In this document: positions 48,211 to 59,359 of the stretch, in pieces | Position numbering within the stretch: the first letter of the stretch is position 1 | Layout of the letters: every line of letters begins with the position of its first letter | Origin: Isoetes taiwanensis | Lineage: Eukaryota; Streptophyta; Lycopodiopsida; Isoetales; Isoetaceae | NCBI GenBank assembly: GCA_021234155.1 | Contig: JAJEKV010000131.1 | Span: 62,001 to 126,000 of the forward strand | Direction: 5' to 3' | Length of the DNA stretch: 64,000 nt | Notes under the pieces: model-generated | The model's database searches: none | What the model saw: the letters and a program-made list of their open reading frames with translations, nothing else | What the model was told of the DNA's origin: nothing | Translations under genes and position numbers: made by a program

Positions 48211-48801
48211 TCAGTAAACTCTTTTGGAATTTTTTTGCTTATTTGTCCAAGTGAAGTTTGAAGTTGAGGAAGGAACATGAATAAGATTGATATCAGAGAT
48301 CAAGGAATCCCAACTGACTCTTTCAACAGAGGACATATTAATTTTATTCCCTAACTTCATATCCCAATTTGGAGTGTTATTGAAGTCTCCAGAGACCACC
48401 CAATTCATAGAAGGCTGAGAAGAAATCCAAGAGTTAATCTGAGGCCAGATATTTTCTCTCTCCTTTGGGCATGTGGGGGCATAGACATTAACAACTCCAA
48501 AGTTAGAGCTATTTAATTTGAAAATGACAGCTTGCCAGCATCTACTAGGGCTGTTATAAAAGAAGACATGAGACAAGGATTTCCAAATAATGGCTATTCC
48601 CCCACTAGTGCCATTGGCTTCAATCCAAATGGAAGTAGAACCTGGATAAATCCACTCAGATAAATTTGAGCTCTCAAATTTTGGCAACTTGGTTTCCTGA
48701 AGCAAGATAATATCGGACTTATAAGATCTGAGCTGAGAAATGGCTCTCCTTCTCTTAATAGGGCCTTTAATCCCTCTAACATTCCAACTAATTATCTTCA
48801 T
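48211..48801 (-). CDS. LINE endonuclease (APE type), N-terminal part of ORF2
   Basis: It starts MKIISWNVRGIKGP. Motifs of the exonuclease/endonuclease/phosphatase fold follow: ILLQETKLP (catalytic Glu), GGIAIIWK, VVNVYAPT and VVSGDFNNTPN (catalytic Asp and Asn). This enzyme nicks target DNA and primes reverse transcription. The frame stops at 48,211 after NKQKNSKRVY and continues in another frame (48,165-47,734: SDHQP, then a Lys-rich linker), so one base was gained or lost near 48,205. The final SDHxP motif is present in the continuing frame. Confidence 0.9.
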   Translation of the reverse strand: MKIISWNVRGIKGPIKRRRAISQLRSYKSDIILLQETKLPKFESSNLSEWIYPGSTSIWIEANGTSGGIAIIWKSLSHVFFYNSPSRCWQAVIFKLNSSNFGVVNVYAPTCPKERENIWPQINSWISSQPSMNWVVSGDFNNTPNWDMKLGNKINMSSVERVSWDSLISDINLIHVPSSTSNFTWTNKQKNSKRVY

Positions 48802-48843
48802 CAGAATGTGAATTAAGTCAGAATGAAAAGAAAGAGGAGAGAA

Positions 48844-51312
48844 TTATCTATTTCTCCTATTCTTCCTGCTTCTTGTATTTCCAGCTGGGGTTTTGTGAAT
48901 ATTGGGCTGAGTATCAGACTTGGCTGAGGTCTTTTTTTTCCTCTTAGATTTAGAAGCAGAAATTGGCTTTTTATTTCCATAAGAAATATTCAGGTAATTT
49001 TCTTTTCCCCAGTTTTCCTTGTCACTCTCGCTGTCATCATCAGTACATCCACCAGGGACAAATTCAAACATATTTAAACAATCTTCTAATTCATCTAATT
49101 CACTTGAGTTATAGTAGAGAGGTACTTGCCTTTGTGAATCATCTTCAATGTTCTCTGCATTTGAATTGCCCGAATTTACTGGGTCCAAGCAGTGCCAGGT
49201 GCCATCAGAGCCTTTATCTGAAGCAGTATCTCTTTGTGGATCATCTTCTTTGATCTTTGCATTTGAATTACCTGAGTTTGCTGAGTTCAAGCAGAGCCAG
49301 GTGCCATCAGAGCCTTTATCTGAAGCAGTATCTCTTACTAGGTCTAGTGTCTCTTGAACCATATCCCCCACAGCTGTTGGAGTAACAGAACTTACTTTGG
49401 CAATTTGCATATCTTGGTTGTTGGAGAGAGAAAGCAAACCATCTTCCAGGGTTGCCAATTGGTCTGCAATTTCCTTAGAAATGGGAGATGTAGTATTTGG
49501 TATGGATGTAGGCAAATTTTCAAGATCAATTAGGGAGCCAACAAGTAGCAGCTGGCAGTCAGTAGTGTTTGTAGTGGGGAATGAAGTGTTTTCCTGTCCA
49601 CATTTATCTGCTAAATTGCTCAATAATAAATCTACATGTTGATCAGCATCTAGACTAGCAAGTACCTGGAATTGATTGAAACAATCAATATTGTCAACCA
49701 CATGAGTTTCATCTTCAGATTGGACTTGGAAGTTTGAAAGTCCCTTCACTGGTGCAGTTGAATCTGATTCTTTTGAAATAAAATCTTGATTTGGTGGAGC
49801 CAGATGAGTTGTAGTTTTAATGCTGTCTGTTGATGAAGTTTCCTGAGATGTGCAAGTTTTTGAAACTTCCTGGGCTTTAATGGTATAATTGTCTGCCAAA
49901 ATTTGATCACATATCTTCAAGCCTTTAAGAATGGCTTTTTTCTGACTTGCATGGCCCTTATTAAGTAATGGAACACTCTTACCTTTGGCTTGAGCTAGGT
50001 GTTCAGAGTTTTGCCTAGCCTCAGCCATCACATTGTTCAAAACATTGTGAAGATTATCTGTTGATGAATCAATCTGTTGAACATGAGCTTTTCCCTTGGC
50101 TTTGTACCTTTCATAATTTTGCAGCACCTTAATACCTGAGTAGTTGTCCTTGTTGAGATAAGCCTTTTGAGTAAATGGTAGTTTCCCATAATCTTGAGGT
50201 GCAGAAGAAAGTTTCTTAACTTGGTTATTCCTGATTCTTTTCTTACTGCCATTGACTGTGTGCCAATTGTGATCTTGACTCCTGTTGACTTGTATGTCTG
50301 TCAGTACTGAATTTCCTGACTTCTCAGATATATGCAGGCCCTTAGATTTATTAGTTTCTGCAGATTTGTTGGAGTTATCCAATGGAGGTATCGTATAGCT
50401 CTCCAAATTTGAATTTGAACTCATCAGACAATCATTGTACCAAAAGTGCCTCTTTAGACAATTTTGGCATTGAGGAGGTAAGCCAGACCATCTCAAGTAT
50501 AGGTAGGAACTCTGGCCAAAGGCATCAGAGAAAGGAATGGATGTAGGAATATTTTTGGATAGATCAAGTTGAACAAAAGCTCTTGGGGATCTCGAGGGAG
50601 AATAATCAGTGCAGATATAAGAGCCAATAGAGTTGAAAAGTAGATTGAAGCATTCCTCATTCCAGTAAATGGGATTTAATCCCTGCAATGTAGTGGAAGC
50701 CACACAGAAATTATGCATGCTTTCTGAGCTCAATTTAGGATGCCATTTTAGAAAAGACATATGATAGGACTCGAAGGTTAGGGTACCAAGTTTAAGAAAG
50801 TAGTTTGCTGTTCTTTGATTGCCACATTCCATCATAATGTAGGGGAAGTTAAGCCAGTACATGGCATGAATGAGGATCCCTTTGTGGAGATTGAGACAGA
50901 AGGCCCATAATTTATCTAAAGACAGCCCAGACTTAGTGACCTTTATGAGCACAGCAGTATTCTGGAGAGAAGAAATTTTTGAATGAACAGAAGGGAGATC
51001 AAGAGAAATACCATGATATAATTTTTGTTTGCTCCCCTCTATTGGTCGAAGTTCAGTCAAAGCAGCATCATAAACATCACCTGGTTGGATCTCAGCATTT
51101 GGCTTGGGAACCCCGTAAGGAAGAGGTATTTGGGAAGCTGGATCAATCACAGGAACCCGACCCCACATATCAGGATCTCTTTGGCAAAGTATATGAATAG
51201 TTTGATATGAGGATATGAGTGTTACTATACCAGGAGCAAGCGAAGTGACCACAACTTCTGGAGAAGAGGATCTCCCAGCATTCTTTTTCTTCTGCATGAT
51301 GTCATTCTGCAA
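48844..51312 (-). CDS. LINE ORF1 protein, 822 codons, intact
   Basis: A long uninterrupted frame ends 43 bp before the endonuclease start. The N-terminal third resembles the nucleic-acid-binding DUF4283 region of plant LINEs (GILIHAMYWLNFPYIMMEC), followed by a zinc-knuckle-like CQNCLKRHFWYNDC (CX2CX3HX5C, slightly off the usual spacing). The rest is low-complexity Ser/Asn/Asp-rich sequence, and the last 40 residues are strongly basic (SKSKRKKKTSAK), suggesting nuclear or RNA targeting. Near the C-terminus a 34-residue unit starting DTASDKGSDGTW is duplicated. Function by family: an RNA-binding chaperone of the retrotransposon. The absence of any stop in 2.4 kb suggests recent activity. Confidence 0.85.
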   Translation of the reverse strand: MQNDIMQKKKNAGRSSSPEVVVTSLAPGIVTLISSYQTIHILCQRDPDMWGRVPVIDPASQIPLPYGVPKPNAEIQPGDVYDAALTELRPIEGSKQKLYHGISLDLPSVHSKISSLQNTAVLIKVTKSGLSLDKLWAFCLNLHKGILIHAMYWLNFPYIMMECGNQRTANYFLKLGTLTFESYHMSFLKWHPKLSSESMHNFCVASTTLQGLNPIYWNEECFNLLFNSIGSYICTDYSPSRSPRAFVQLDLSKNIPTSIPFSDAFGQSSYLYLRWSGLPPQCQNCLKRHFWYNDCLMSSNSNLESYTIPPLDNSNKSAETNKSKGLHISEKSGNSVLTDIQVNRSQDHNWHTVNGSKKRIRNNQVKKLSSAPQDYGKLPFTQKAYLNKDNYSGIKVLQNYERYKAKGKAHVQQIDSSTDNLHNVLNNVMAEARQNSEHLAQAKGKSVPLLNKGHASQKKAILKGLKICDQILADNYTIKAQEVSKTCTSQETSSTDSIKTTTHLAPPNQDFISKESDSTAPVKGLSNFQVQSEDETHVVDNIDCFNQFQVLASLDADQHVDLLLSNLADKCGQENTSFPTTNTTDCQLLLVGSLIDLENLPTSIPNTTSPISKEIADQLATLEDGLLSLSNNQDMQIAKVSSVTPTAVGDMVQETLDLVRDTASDKGSDGTWLCLNSANSGNSNAKIKEDDPQRDTASDKGSDGTWHCLDPVNSGNSNAENIEDDSQRQVPLYYNSSELDELEDCLNMFEFVPGGCTDDDSESDKENWGKENYLNISYGNKKPISASKSKRKKKTSAKSDTQPNIHKTPAGNTRSRKNRRNR
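49134..49338. repeat. 102-bp in-frame tandem duplication within LINE ORF1
   Basis: GCCATCAGAGCCTTTATCTG occurs at 49,201 and 49,303. The 102-bp period keeps the frame and yields two copies of a 34-residue unit with several amino-acid differences. Confidence 0.92.
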
Positions 51313-52860
51313 ATGACGTGTATGTGTCAGAAACTAGACAATTATCAACATTGCTAGCATCGTCCTTAGGGAAATAAATGGGCGGCACAGCTGATATTGC
51401 TGCTAGCATTGGAATATCAGAAACATGCGCTCAGCTTCTTCATGACATGTTGGCATCGATTTTTTCCAATGAAGAGTTAAATGCAGATCTTTTGGCAAAA
51501 GCACCAGTAGATGAAATTGAGTCTGTTGGCATAGATGTTGATGATATCCTTCTTTTTTTCTTATCTGTTAATCTATTGGAAAGTTCCTCCATGGCCGCAT
51601 AAAGATGTTGCAGCTGTGGCAGTTTGAACTGTAGCCTGTCATCTAAATTTGTTGAAGCCCTCTTCATTCTACAGTAAATACTACATAATGCCAGTCTATG
51701 AAATGAAGGAACCATTTTTGTTAACTTGGTTTACAGACCAAATTATTGAGTCATTCTTATTTCCATATGTTGTTGTGCTGAACCTTAGGTTCGTATTTCC
51801 TTTTTTACTTGGCTATGCAACAAGGCCGATCTGCATTCCCTCCACTATTTTAGCGGTTGTTCCAGGTGCAGAAAAACAGGAATATCTGGAGACATGTACC
51901 CGTTGCAAGTTTTTGATGCCGTTTCAGCGGAATCTGCATTGGTTTCAGCGGAATCTGCATTGGTACAGTTGCCAATGCATAAAGATGATGTTGAGGTTAC
52001 GCAAGAAGTTTATTGTCGAGAAGTGCTTTTTTTGTATTACCCAACTGTGTGCCAAAAAGAGATTAAATAAGAAGAAACCGAGATACTATAGCTCGAGAAG
52101 ATGGTGAAAAATTAAGCAAGTGTTGGTCAAATTTGATTCGTGCTTAAAAACAACTTATTCTTCAGCGACTTGTGCTTTGTCCCAATTTCATATCTCCAGA
52201 GATTTCTAGAAAGGTAAGCGTAGCAACAGTTGTTGGTTCAAGTGCAAAGATGGATTGTAACTTTCAGCTTCTGGAATTTTAGCAAGCATATGCTATCAAT
52301 ACGCTGATGTTAGAGTTCTTGGAAATAATGGATCTTCATACAAAAAAACTATGACAAACTGCTTAGGCATGCGGCTCATAACATAACACAGTTGCAATGG
52401 TTCTAATTTTGGCTTTGGGTGTTTTGCATATTTCACACAGGGCACTTGATTTGCCTCCAAAGTTTCTGTGTTGGTACCTTGGAAAATACAACACTCAAGT
52501 TTCTGTGTTGGTACCTTGGAAAATACAACACTCTGTGAACGTCTTAGTCCGTTGCAAAATTGGCTTCTAAGACTTGCATGTGTTTTCTTGTCGAGTTGAA
52601 TACATAACCGAGTAATTAATGGTAAGAAAGCATGTCCATAGTGGCTTCTATCTTGCTTTATCTTCTATTCGAAATTGGTTATTTTATTTGGTGGCATGAG
52701 AAGAAAAGTTCAACTTATATTATTTTATGAGTGAATTGTTGAGTTATTGTTTTATGAGTGAACTGTTGTGCAGTGTTTTCTCCGTGTAGTTTTTCTGTGT
52801 TGAAGCATCTTTTAACCACCATGTTGTCCCATTTTACATGCTCGCTTGGCTTATTTTCTT
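51313..52860. other. No recognised gene; small duplications
   Basis: A 74-codon plus frame (51,378-51,602) and a minus frame across it are both protein-like, but I could not assign either. GGTTTCAGCGGAATCTGCATT-type words repeat at 51,924-51,962. Also a 37-bp tandem duplication (52,459-52,534). Confidence 0.4.
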
Positions 52861-52944
52861 ATGGCTATCGGGAGCCTTGGAGCCATTGCACATGGTTTTG
52901 CATTACCTGCACTTTCTATTATATTTGGAAACTTTATTGACATG
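52861..52944 (+). pseudogene. ABCB-type transporter exon fragment
   Basis: The 28-codon stretch GSLGAIAHGFALPALSIIFG followed by NFIDM and a GTAGGT donor matches the first transmembrane helix region of plant P-glycoprotein-like (ABCB) transporters (usual form LG..GA..HG..LP.F...FG). No Walker motifs or later exons were found downstream. It is an isolated exon. Confidence 0.65.
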
Positions 52945-53835
52945 GTAGGTTGGCCCATAATCCTCAGAAGATGTATCAGAAAGTAACTAAGCCTTTCCAT
53001 GTTTCTTTGTTCTATTTATTGTAGCAATTTATGGTCCTCTTAGACATGTTGAGTAAAGGGTTCATAGAGAAAATTTCATGACATATTGAAAATTCCATGA
53101 CTTGGTTGTTGAATAAGTGCTTGGAACTCAAGATAAATCAAGCAATCTACTCTTTAGCTTCCCCGTGCTATTGCGCGAATTTATAGGCTTTCATTTTATA
53201 GTTTCCTGGGCTATTGTACAATCAAATTTTCTTCCAATGGTGAGGTATGTAGCCTCAAGAATTACTGATTGTGGCCATGTTGGTGTCAGAGGGAAGCGCA
53301 CAAGTTGGAATTGTGGCATCCCATAAAATATGCAATTTTAACATTATGCATAATTGAGGTCCATTTGTTTTGCTCCTCATGTCTTCTAGACGTCATTTTT
53401 CAAACCAGAAGGCAATTGATTTTTGTTAATAAACATCTACTTATTCAGCATGTAGCAGCTTGCAAAGTTTTTCATACCTCATTAGCCCAACCCAAGAGGT
53501 CATTTATATTCTTGATTTTCTCATGGTGTCACTTGTGATTTGTCACAACATCTTACACTAGTAAATGAGAGAAAATTCTTTAATGCTTATAGAAGCACGC
53601 AAATTTATCATATTTTTCACGGTATGGTGCCATGCTCTATGATGTCGATGATATTTTTCACGCAAGGATTTCTATAAAGTAGGCCATGACATGCGTGCTT
53701 ATAGCTAGCTTCAACGTGTCTTACATACGAATAAAGGTTTCTCTAGAACTTTTTCCAGCTAGTGAAACCTTGGGAAGAATTTGACAACAGAGGAGGATAG
53801 GGAAAAGCTTACTGCCTCCAACATTGTAACAGGGA
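52945..53835. other. No recognisable gene
   Basis: AT-rich sequence with short frames only. Confidence 0.4.
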
Positions 53836-55360
53836 ATGAACAATTGGAAGTATCAAGAAAAAAAAGGCTTCAAAACAAATGGCTTCATTGATGTGCCCAA
53901 AATTGCCTTGTTGCTCGAACGTTGTTCTAGTACCAAGGCTTTGTCAGAAGGTCAACAGATTCATTGCTACATAATGCAAAATGGATTGGATCAGCATGTG
54001 GTCCTATCTAATTTGCTTATACAAATGTATGGCAAGTGTGAAGATTTGCAGAATGCAAGGGTCAGATTTGACAAGATGTGCATTCTAACGTTTATTCTTG
54101 AATATCTTAATTGCGGTTTATGTCCAACATAGGCACCTTGAAGAAGCAATCGTGCTTTTTATCGATGCCCATGCGGGACATAGTAACTTGGAGCACAATG
54201 ATTGGCATATGGACAGCAAGGCAACTTAGAGATGGCCATTAAGTTTTTCAAGCAAATGCCTCAGCAGAATATGGTATCCTGGAATGCCATCATTATGGCT
54301 CTCATTAAACAAGGGCATATCAAGGAAGTTGATCAGTGGTTCGAACAAATGCCTCAATGTAATGTAATTTCATGGAACACTATGATTGCTAGTCACGCAG
54401 AACATGGGCAACTTGAGGACGCCTTGAAACTCCTTGCAAGAATGTCTGTGAGAAATGTCGTTACATGGAATTCTATAATTGGAGGTTTTATAAAGAGGGC
54501 AATAAGGCTTGTATACTATTTCAACGAATGCCACAACGTGATGTAGCGTCCTACAATGCTATGATCTCAGCCTTTGTTGGGGCTGCCAACTTAATGAGGC
54601 AGTATATCTCTTTAAACAAATGCCTTATAAGGATGTCATTTTATGGACTGATGATCAGTAACAACATTCTCTGCTGGCATGTCGTTTTAATAGTGGATGT
54701 GGTAATGTTGATTATTAACATTGCTATCAAACATTAAGGAAATTTCATGCTGCAAATAGCTACTTGCTTTGAGTTCAAAATATCTGGTCTGCAATACTCT
54801 TGGCTCTTGCCCTCTCCTAGCCTCAATGACATCTGGCTTAGAATGGCCAAATATTTGCTCAACAACTAGATTATAATTCCATCTAGAGGAGGTTTGCTTT
54901 GAAGATGTGTACAAAGTGTTCAACCAAATGCGTGAAAGGAATATTATATCATGTTCAACCATGATTGCAAAGACACATAGAGCATGGTTATGGAAAAGAG
55001 GCATTTGGCATTTATCAACAAATGCGCTTAGCAAAGGAGAGTCCAAACACCATTATCTACATAGTTCTTCTCAACGGTTGTGCCACTTTAGTTTTTTAAC
55101 GTAAGGCAAATTAATTCATGCACATGCTATATAGTATGGGTTTGAATCAAGAACTATCGTTGGGAATGCCCTCATCAATATGCATGGGAAGACCGATAAT
55201 CAATGATGCGCCCCGAGATTTTCAACCGGATGGATGAGAAAGATGTCATATCTTGGAATACAATTGTTGCAATGTATTCCCATTATGGTTTTTTCAAAGA
55301 GGCCCACTAACTTTTTCAAATGTGACGCAGCTGCATGGCTTCAAACCGGATGAGGCATGT
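53836..55360 (+). pseudogene. PLS-class PPR pseudogene
   Basis: It begins near VPKIALLLERCSSTKALSEG and QIHCYIMQNGLDQHVVLSNL, the typical start of a plant PLS-type PPR protein. Repeats follow: NMVSWNAIIMALIKQGHI, NVISWNTMIASHAEHGQ, NVVTWNSIIGGF, DVASYNAMISAF, NIISCSTMIA. Decayed NALINMHGK and DVISWNTIVAMYSHYG-like units occur near 55,160-55,290. The reading frame changes at least five times and stops interrupt it. No E/DYW editing domain is visible. Such proteins bind organellar RNA, often for C-to-U editing. A non-PPR stretch at about 54,740-54,900 probably is an insertion. Confidence 0.85.
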
Positions 55361-55678
55361 TCATCAAAGATTCTAAATGCATGCACTACCGAGCTTCAAT
55401 GAAAGCCGCAAGAGTTTAAGTTATGCATCTTTCACTGGTCTGTGTAGTACTGTTGTTGGATTGGGTTGTTGTAGGCCTATTCTTTTGGTGGATTCAAAAG
55501 TAATTTTGGGAATTGTTGTTGGAAGTATAGTTGCCATCTTTTGTCTCATATTTGTGGTGATCAGATTTAGGATGATCTTGAAGCAATTGCAGAAATGGTA
55601 TCTAACCTTAAACAGACAATGAAAGCAGTTGTAATGCCGCACAAATTCTAGCTCCTATTTCTATGTGGTTGTCTTTGC

Positions 55679-55783
55679 AAATACAACTTGGAGTTCTACA
55701 CCTTACATACAATGACTTACATTCTAGAAAATACAACTTGGAGTTCTACAAGGACATACACTGACTTACACTCTAGAAAATAC
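55679..55783. repeat. 50-bp tandem duplication
   Basis: AAAATACAACTTGGAGTTCTACA with flank occurs twice with small differences. Confidence 0.88.
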
Positions 55784-56950
55784 AGGCCAGTGTATGAAGT
55801 TGCGAGTTAATATTTTTCCTTAACAGTAGCCATCCTCAAGAAACAGTTGGTGAAGGAGAGAGAACGAATCTCCACATTAGAAGAGCGTGTGCGCCACCGA
55901 ATGACCGCTTTGGGCTGGCCGACTTTTTGAGCCAGCAAATAAGCACGGGGTATTGTCGCCGCTTAAGAAGTGAATTCATGGCAACATCTCAAACACCGAA
56001 TGAGGTTACCCAAATGATTGATAGGATCCATCAACAAAAAGACAGATGAGATATCACAACCGCAGAGAGAGCTCAGAACAAGCAAAGGGAACAGATTACA
56101 CAGCTTGGCTATCAAGTAGCAGCGCGCCTTGGCGGACCATGAAGCTAGAATGCATCGATGCAAGCGAGGGTTGGACACCCTAGAAAAGAGACAAACTGTA
56201 AGGACAAGAAGCGATCCGTGCTCGACCCCTAGAGAAGAGGATGGCCGAAGTTTCACCGAGAGATGTATGATCTCCGCCGAGATGAACGAATGTGCACTTG
56301 CCCGAGGCAAAGATCAACGGTGCCTAATGCCGGAGGCGAGGGTGGCCCAGTGGAATCGCAGTGTCCTTCGCGAGGAGCAGGATCACCAACCCCGCCGGCT
56401 GAACCTCATTGTCCGGGCTTGCCCAAGAGCATGGGGAAGATCTGCCAGCTAAGCTTAATGCCATGGTGGCCGATGTACTACAACCGCAAGATTTGGGTGA
56501 GAAACCCACTGCAGCCTGGGGCCAAACATGAGACCCGACCGGTCAAATTCACGCTGTTGGACCAGCATCAAAGATTCTATTGCCGCAACGCCGCTAGCCG
56601 GGAAGGGGACATCAATATACTTGGACACGATCTTACCCAAAGGCAACAAAAGGAGAGACGAGAGGAGTTCACAAAAATCGCATGTCGACAAAGGGGGGAT
56701 CGGCAGTGCTTGGTTAATGGCAAGATGAAGGTGTTTGTACCTCCACGGCCAACAAAGAGTGCAGAGGCAGCGCAACGGCGATGGGGCCAGTGGACATCTA
56801 GACCTTTCACCTCCTCCCAGACGGCAAAACCGTGATGCAACAACCAGACCCAAAGGTTTCGCACCATCTCGAACGGCCCCCGCAACCTCGTCGAGCCGGT
56901 GCAGGACAACCGCCACAGGCGAAAGATAGGGACGGTGTTCCACTTGTATC

Positions 56951-57770
56951 ATGGAACTCAGAGGGGATTCCCCGGAAGAAGGGCAGCGACCTTGTTGGGA
57001 TTGCTACAGGTATGGACATCATCTTCTTGCAAGAGACATGGGAATATCGTGGGCATCACCACGGACATCCCGGATACCAAGATTTCGCCAAGCATGCGCC
57101 ATGGCAAGCGAGGATATGGAGGGGTGGCATGCTACTTCAAAGATGCTATAGCAGCCACGGTCTCACTCCACAAAGGTCGGACAGACTTAACCGCTACCGT
57201 GGGTGAGAGTACCGAGCCTCAACATCGCCCATTGTTTATTGCATCCGCGCTATATACCCCATGCAAAATCTAAGTTCTACCAGTCCGTGGAGGCGCATTA
57301 CGGATGTACAAATGCTTTATAGAGACTCAGATGATGACATAGAGCAATATTGCGCGCAAAGGGCACGCGCTCTTGTTAGAGATTTCAATGCCCGCACCGC
57401 ATAAACCGTAGCCGTTACCTTCCAGGGAGAGGCCGATTTTGACCCACTGCTTGAAACAACCGCACCCCAACATGCCGCATACCTCAAGATACAACACCAA
57501 CGCTTTGGAAGGGAGTTGGTTCAACTCACGTCTTTGACATGGTAGTGTGCAATGGTATGATCGATGGCCACAATCGTGGGGTTTTACTTGCAAGAGCGAT
57601 AGACATGATGGCGGAGCTAGCGTGGTAGACTACCTCCTTGCTCCAAAGGGTAGGACTTGACATGGTCACGAGCTCTCAATTGGCACACCTAACAGAGATG
57701 AGGAGGCTTTGTTCTAACCACTATCCACTTTATGTCACTTTGGATTGGGAGCACTCAGTAGCGCAATCAC
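56951..57770 (+). pseudogene. Endonuclease domain of the second LINE
   Basis: VSWNSEGIPRKK and DIIFLQETWEY (catalytic Glu) at about 56,937-57,040 are in one frame. GYGGVACYFKDAI and a VYAP-like segment follow in the next. A RDFNAR motif near 57,380 corresponds to GDFNAR. Final blocks (NGMIDGHNRG, NHYPLYVTL in place of SDHxP) are in further frames. The frame breaks make it non-functional. Confidence 0.75.
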
Positions 57771-58079
57771 AGAGTAGGAACCATCAGGGGTTTGTGATAC
57801 ACCCCCGACTACCGAAAGCAAGCAGAATATGAGTCTGTGTTGGAACGTGAACTGCAGGGGATTGATGCTCTTTGCACGTTACATGATAGGTGGGAGTGGC
57901 TTGTAAACGCCTTACTCACAGCAGCTAGTGCATGCTTTGCAAAATGAGGGATCGCCGCGAATGGACACCGCTTAGCTTCCCTCGTAATCCCCGGTTTGAC
58001 GCCGAAAGTGCAAGGCTCTAAAGATCCAATCAACTGCCTCGATCCGTGAGCATGCGGGCAAGAAGCCATTCAGGACTAT

Positions 58080-59330
58080 AGATGTTATGAGCTACACCAA
58101 TAGCTCTGATAAATCCAACTCTAGTTCACCAAAACTAGAACAAGTTCCTAAACCACAAGGAAATTATTGGTAGTTCTCCACCCAACCGGACCTACCGGTG
58201 TAGAGTTCTGGCAGAATTAATGGCAAAGCAGAAGGCAATGGCAAAGCTTCACAACTAGTTTCGGAATTATCGGCAAAGGGAAGCTCAATTGGCTTTTGGG
58301 CGTCATGAGACTTAAGGCTGGTTCGGAATCGGCAAAGCAATAATTGATGACGCCCCCAATCCGAAGATGGCCGTTGATGGAGTCCCTGAAGTTTCGATGC
58401 AAGCCTTCTTAAGAATCCGATGCTGCCTCCCTCTAAATCTGTCGCTGATCCCTTTTTAAAAAGGCCCGATGCCTTTTGCCATATTCGGCTCTTCCTATTA
58501 AGATTGGCCTTAATAATACTTAACCATTAATATCATAATATCTTAGAGATATTATTTAACTATTACAAACATAAGATGTCTTTGCCAATATGTCTGCCTT
58601 GCCTTGCCATTATTTCGCCAATCTCACACACCCATGCTAGTCCACCAAGACCAACGTTCACGGCCACTCCCCCGAGCTACCATATTCATAACGATTCCTC
58701 CCTTTTTGAAGGCAACTGACCTCAGTTGTGTCCATAAATAAATTAAGCACCAACTTAATTTATCCAATTGAGCACCAACTCAATGCATTTTAGGTTCAAG
58801 TTTGAGGTAATGATCTCACAAATAGCACCAGCTATTCATGACGATCGCTTTTGTTGAGGCTATAGGTTTGGATAAAGTAAATCCTATGTTTATTCTAATT
58901 TAATTAAATCTCCTAATACAAGAATTGGGTCAAGTTTGTAAGAATTTTAAGGATTCCATTGAGGCACCAACCTCTGCCAGTAGCACCAACTACTGATTGC
59001 AATTTACTTAGACACCAATCTAAAATTGCAATTTCATCCATTAATGATTACAAGTATGGCACCAACCATAATTTTGTATTATATTAATGGCATGAACAAT
59101 CATCTTAAAGAAATATAACAATTTTAGATATAAAATATCTAAATTCTAAACTAAATCCTTAGTCATGCTACTTTTTACCAGGTAAATAATAACCTATCTT
59201 CAGTTTGCGGTTCTCTTCCTCCATATGCGCTACGTGAGCTGCTTTCTTCTCCGCTTTTAACTTCTCATCTTCATCTAAACCTGGATCTATTTCCTCTATG
59301 TGAACATTATGCATTTGCCCTTCAATGCTT
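58080..59330. other. Insertion carrying an array of hairpins with the loop CACCAA
   Basis: Nine perfect inverted repeats share a six-base loop. Stems (left arm) and positions: GAGCTA 58,089-58,106; TCTAGTT 58,120-58,139; ATAAATTAAG 58,738-58,763; ATTGAG 58,767-58,784; AATAG 58,821-58,836 (loop CACCAG); GAGG 58,961-58,974; CAGTAG 58,978-58,995; TTAGA 59,008-59,023; TATGG 59,055-59,070. The last two extend through small bulges (TTGCAATT...AATTGCAA; CCATTAAT...ATTAATGG). Between the groups lie other perfect palindromes without this loop: TTCTTAAGAA 58,406-58,415; CCTTTTTAAAAAGG 58,451-58,464; TATTAAG-ATTGGC-CTTAATA 58,496-58,515; ATAATATCT-TAG-AGATATTAT 58,535-58,555; CAACTGA-CC-TCAGTTG 58,713-58,728. 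GGCAAAG occurs four times at 58,220-58,340. No protein is encoded. The exact borders are uncertain. Confidence 0.8.
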
Positions 59331-59359
59331 TTTCGTGGCCCAGCTTGCTAGGGCCAGCT

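Larger units (their letters stand above)
47736..51312 (-). mobile_element. LINE, 5' half, truncated at its 3' side
   Basis: On the minus strand: ORF1 (51,312-48,844), endonuclease (48,801-48,211) and the start of the linker to RT (to 47,741), then an abrupt end. LINEs usually lose their 5' part, so a preserved 5' half without RT is unusual. Coding sequence is well kept (one frameshift near 48,205). Its end and the start of the 3' half at 11,041 are complementary. Confidence 0.88.

Noticed and set aside
51378-51715. Overlapping plus and minus frames, one slightly like an RNA polymerase II CTD-interacting protein linker
   Set aside because: The match is too short and low-complexity to call, and both strands look equally coding-like.
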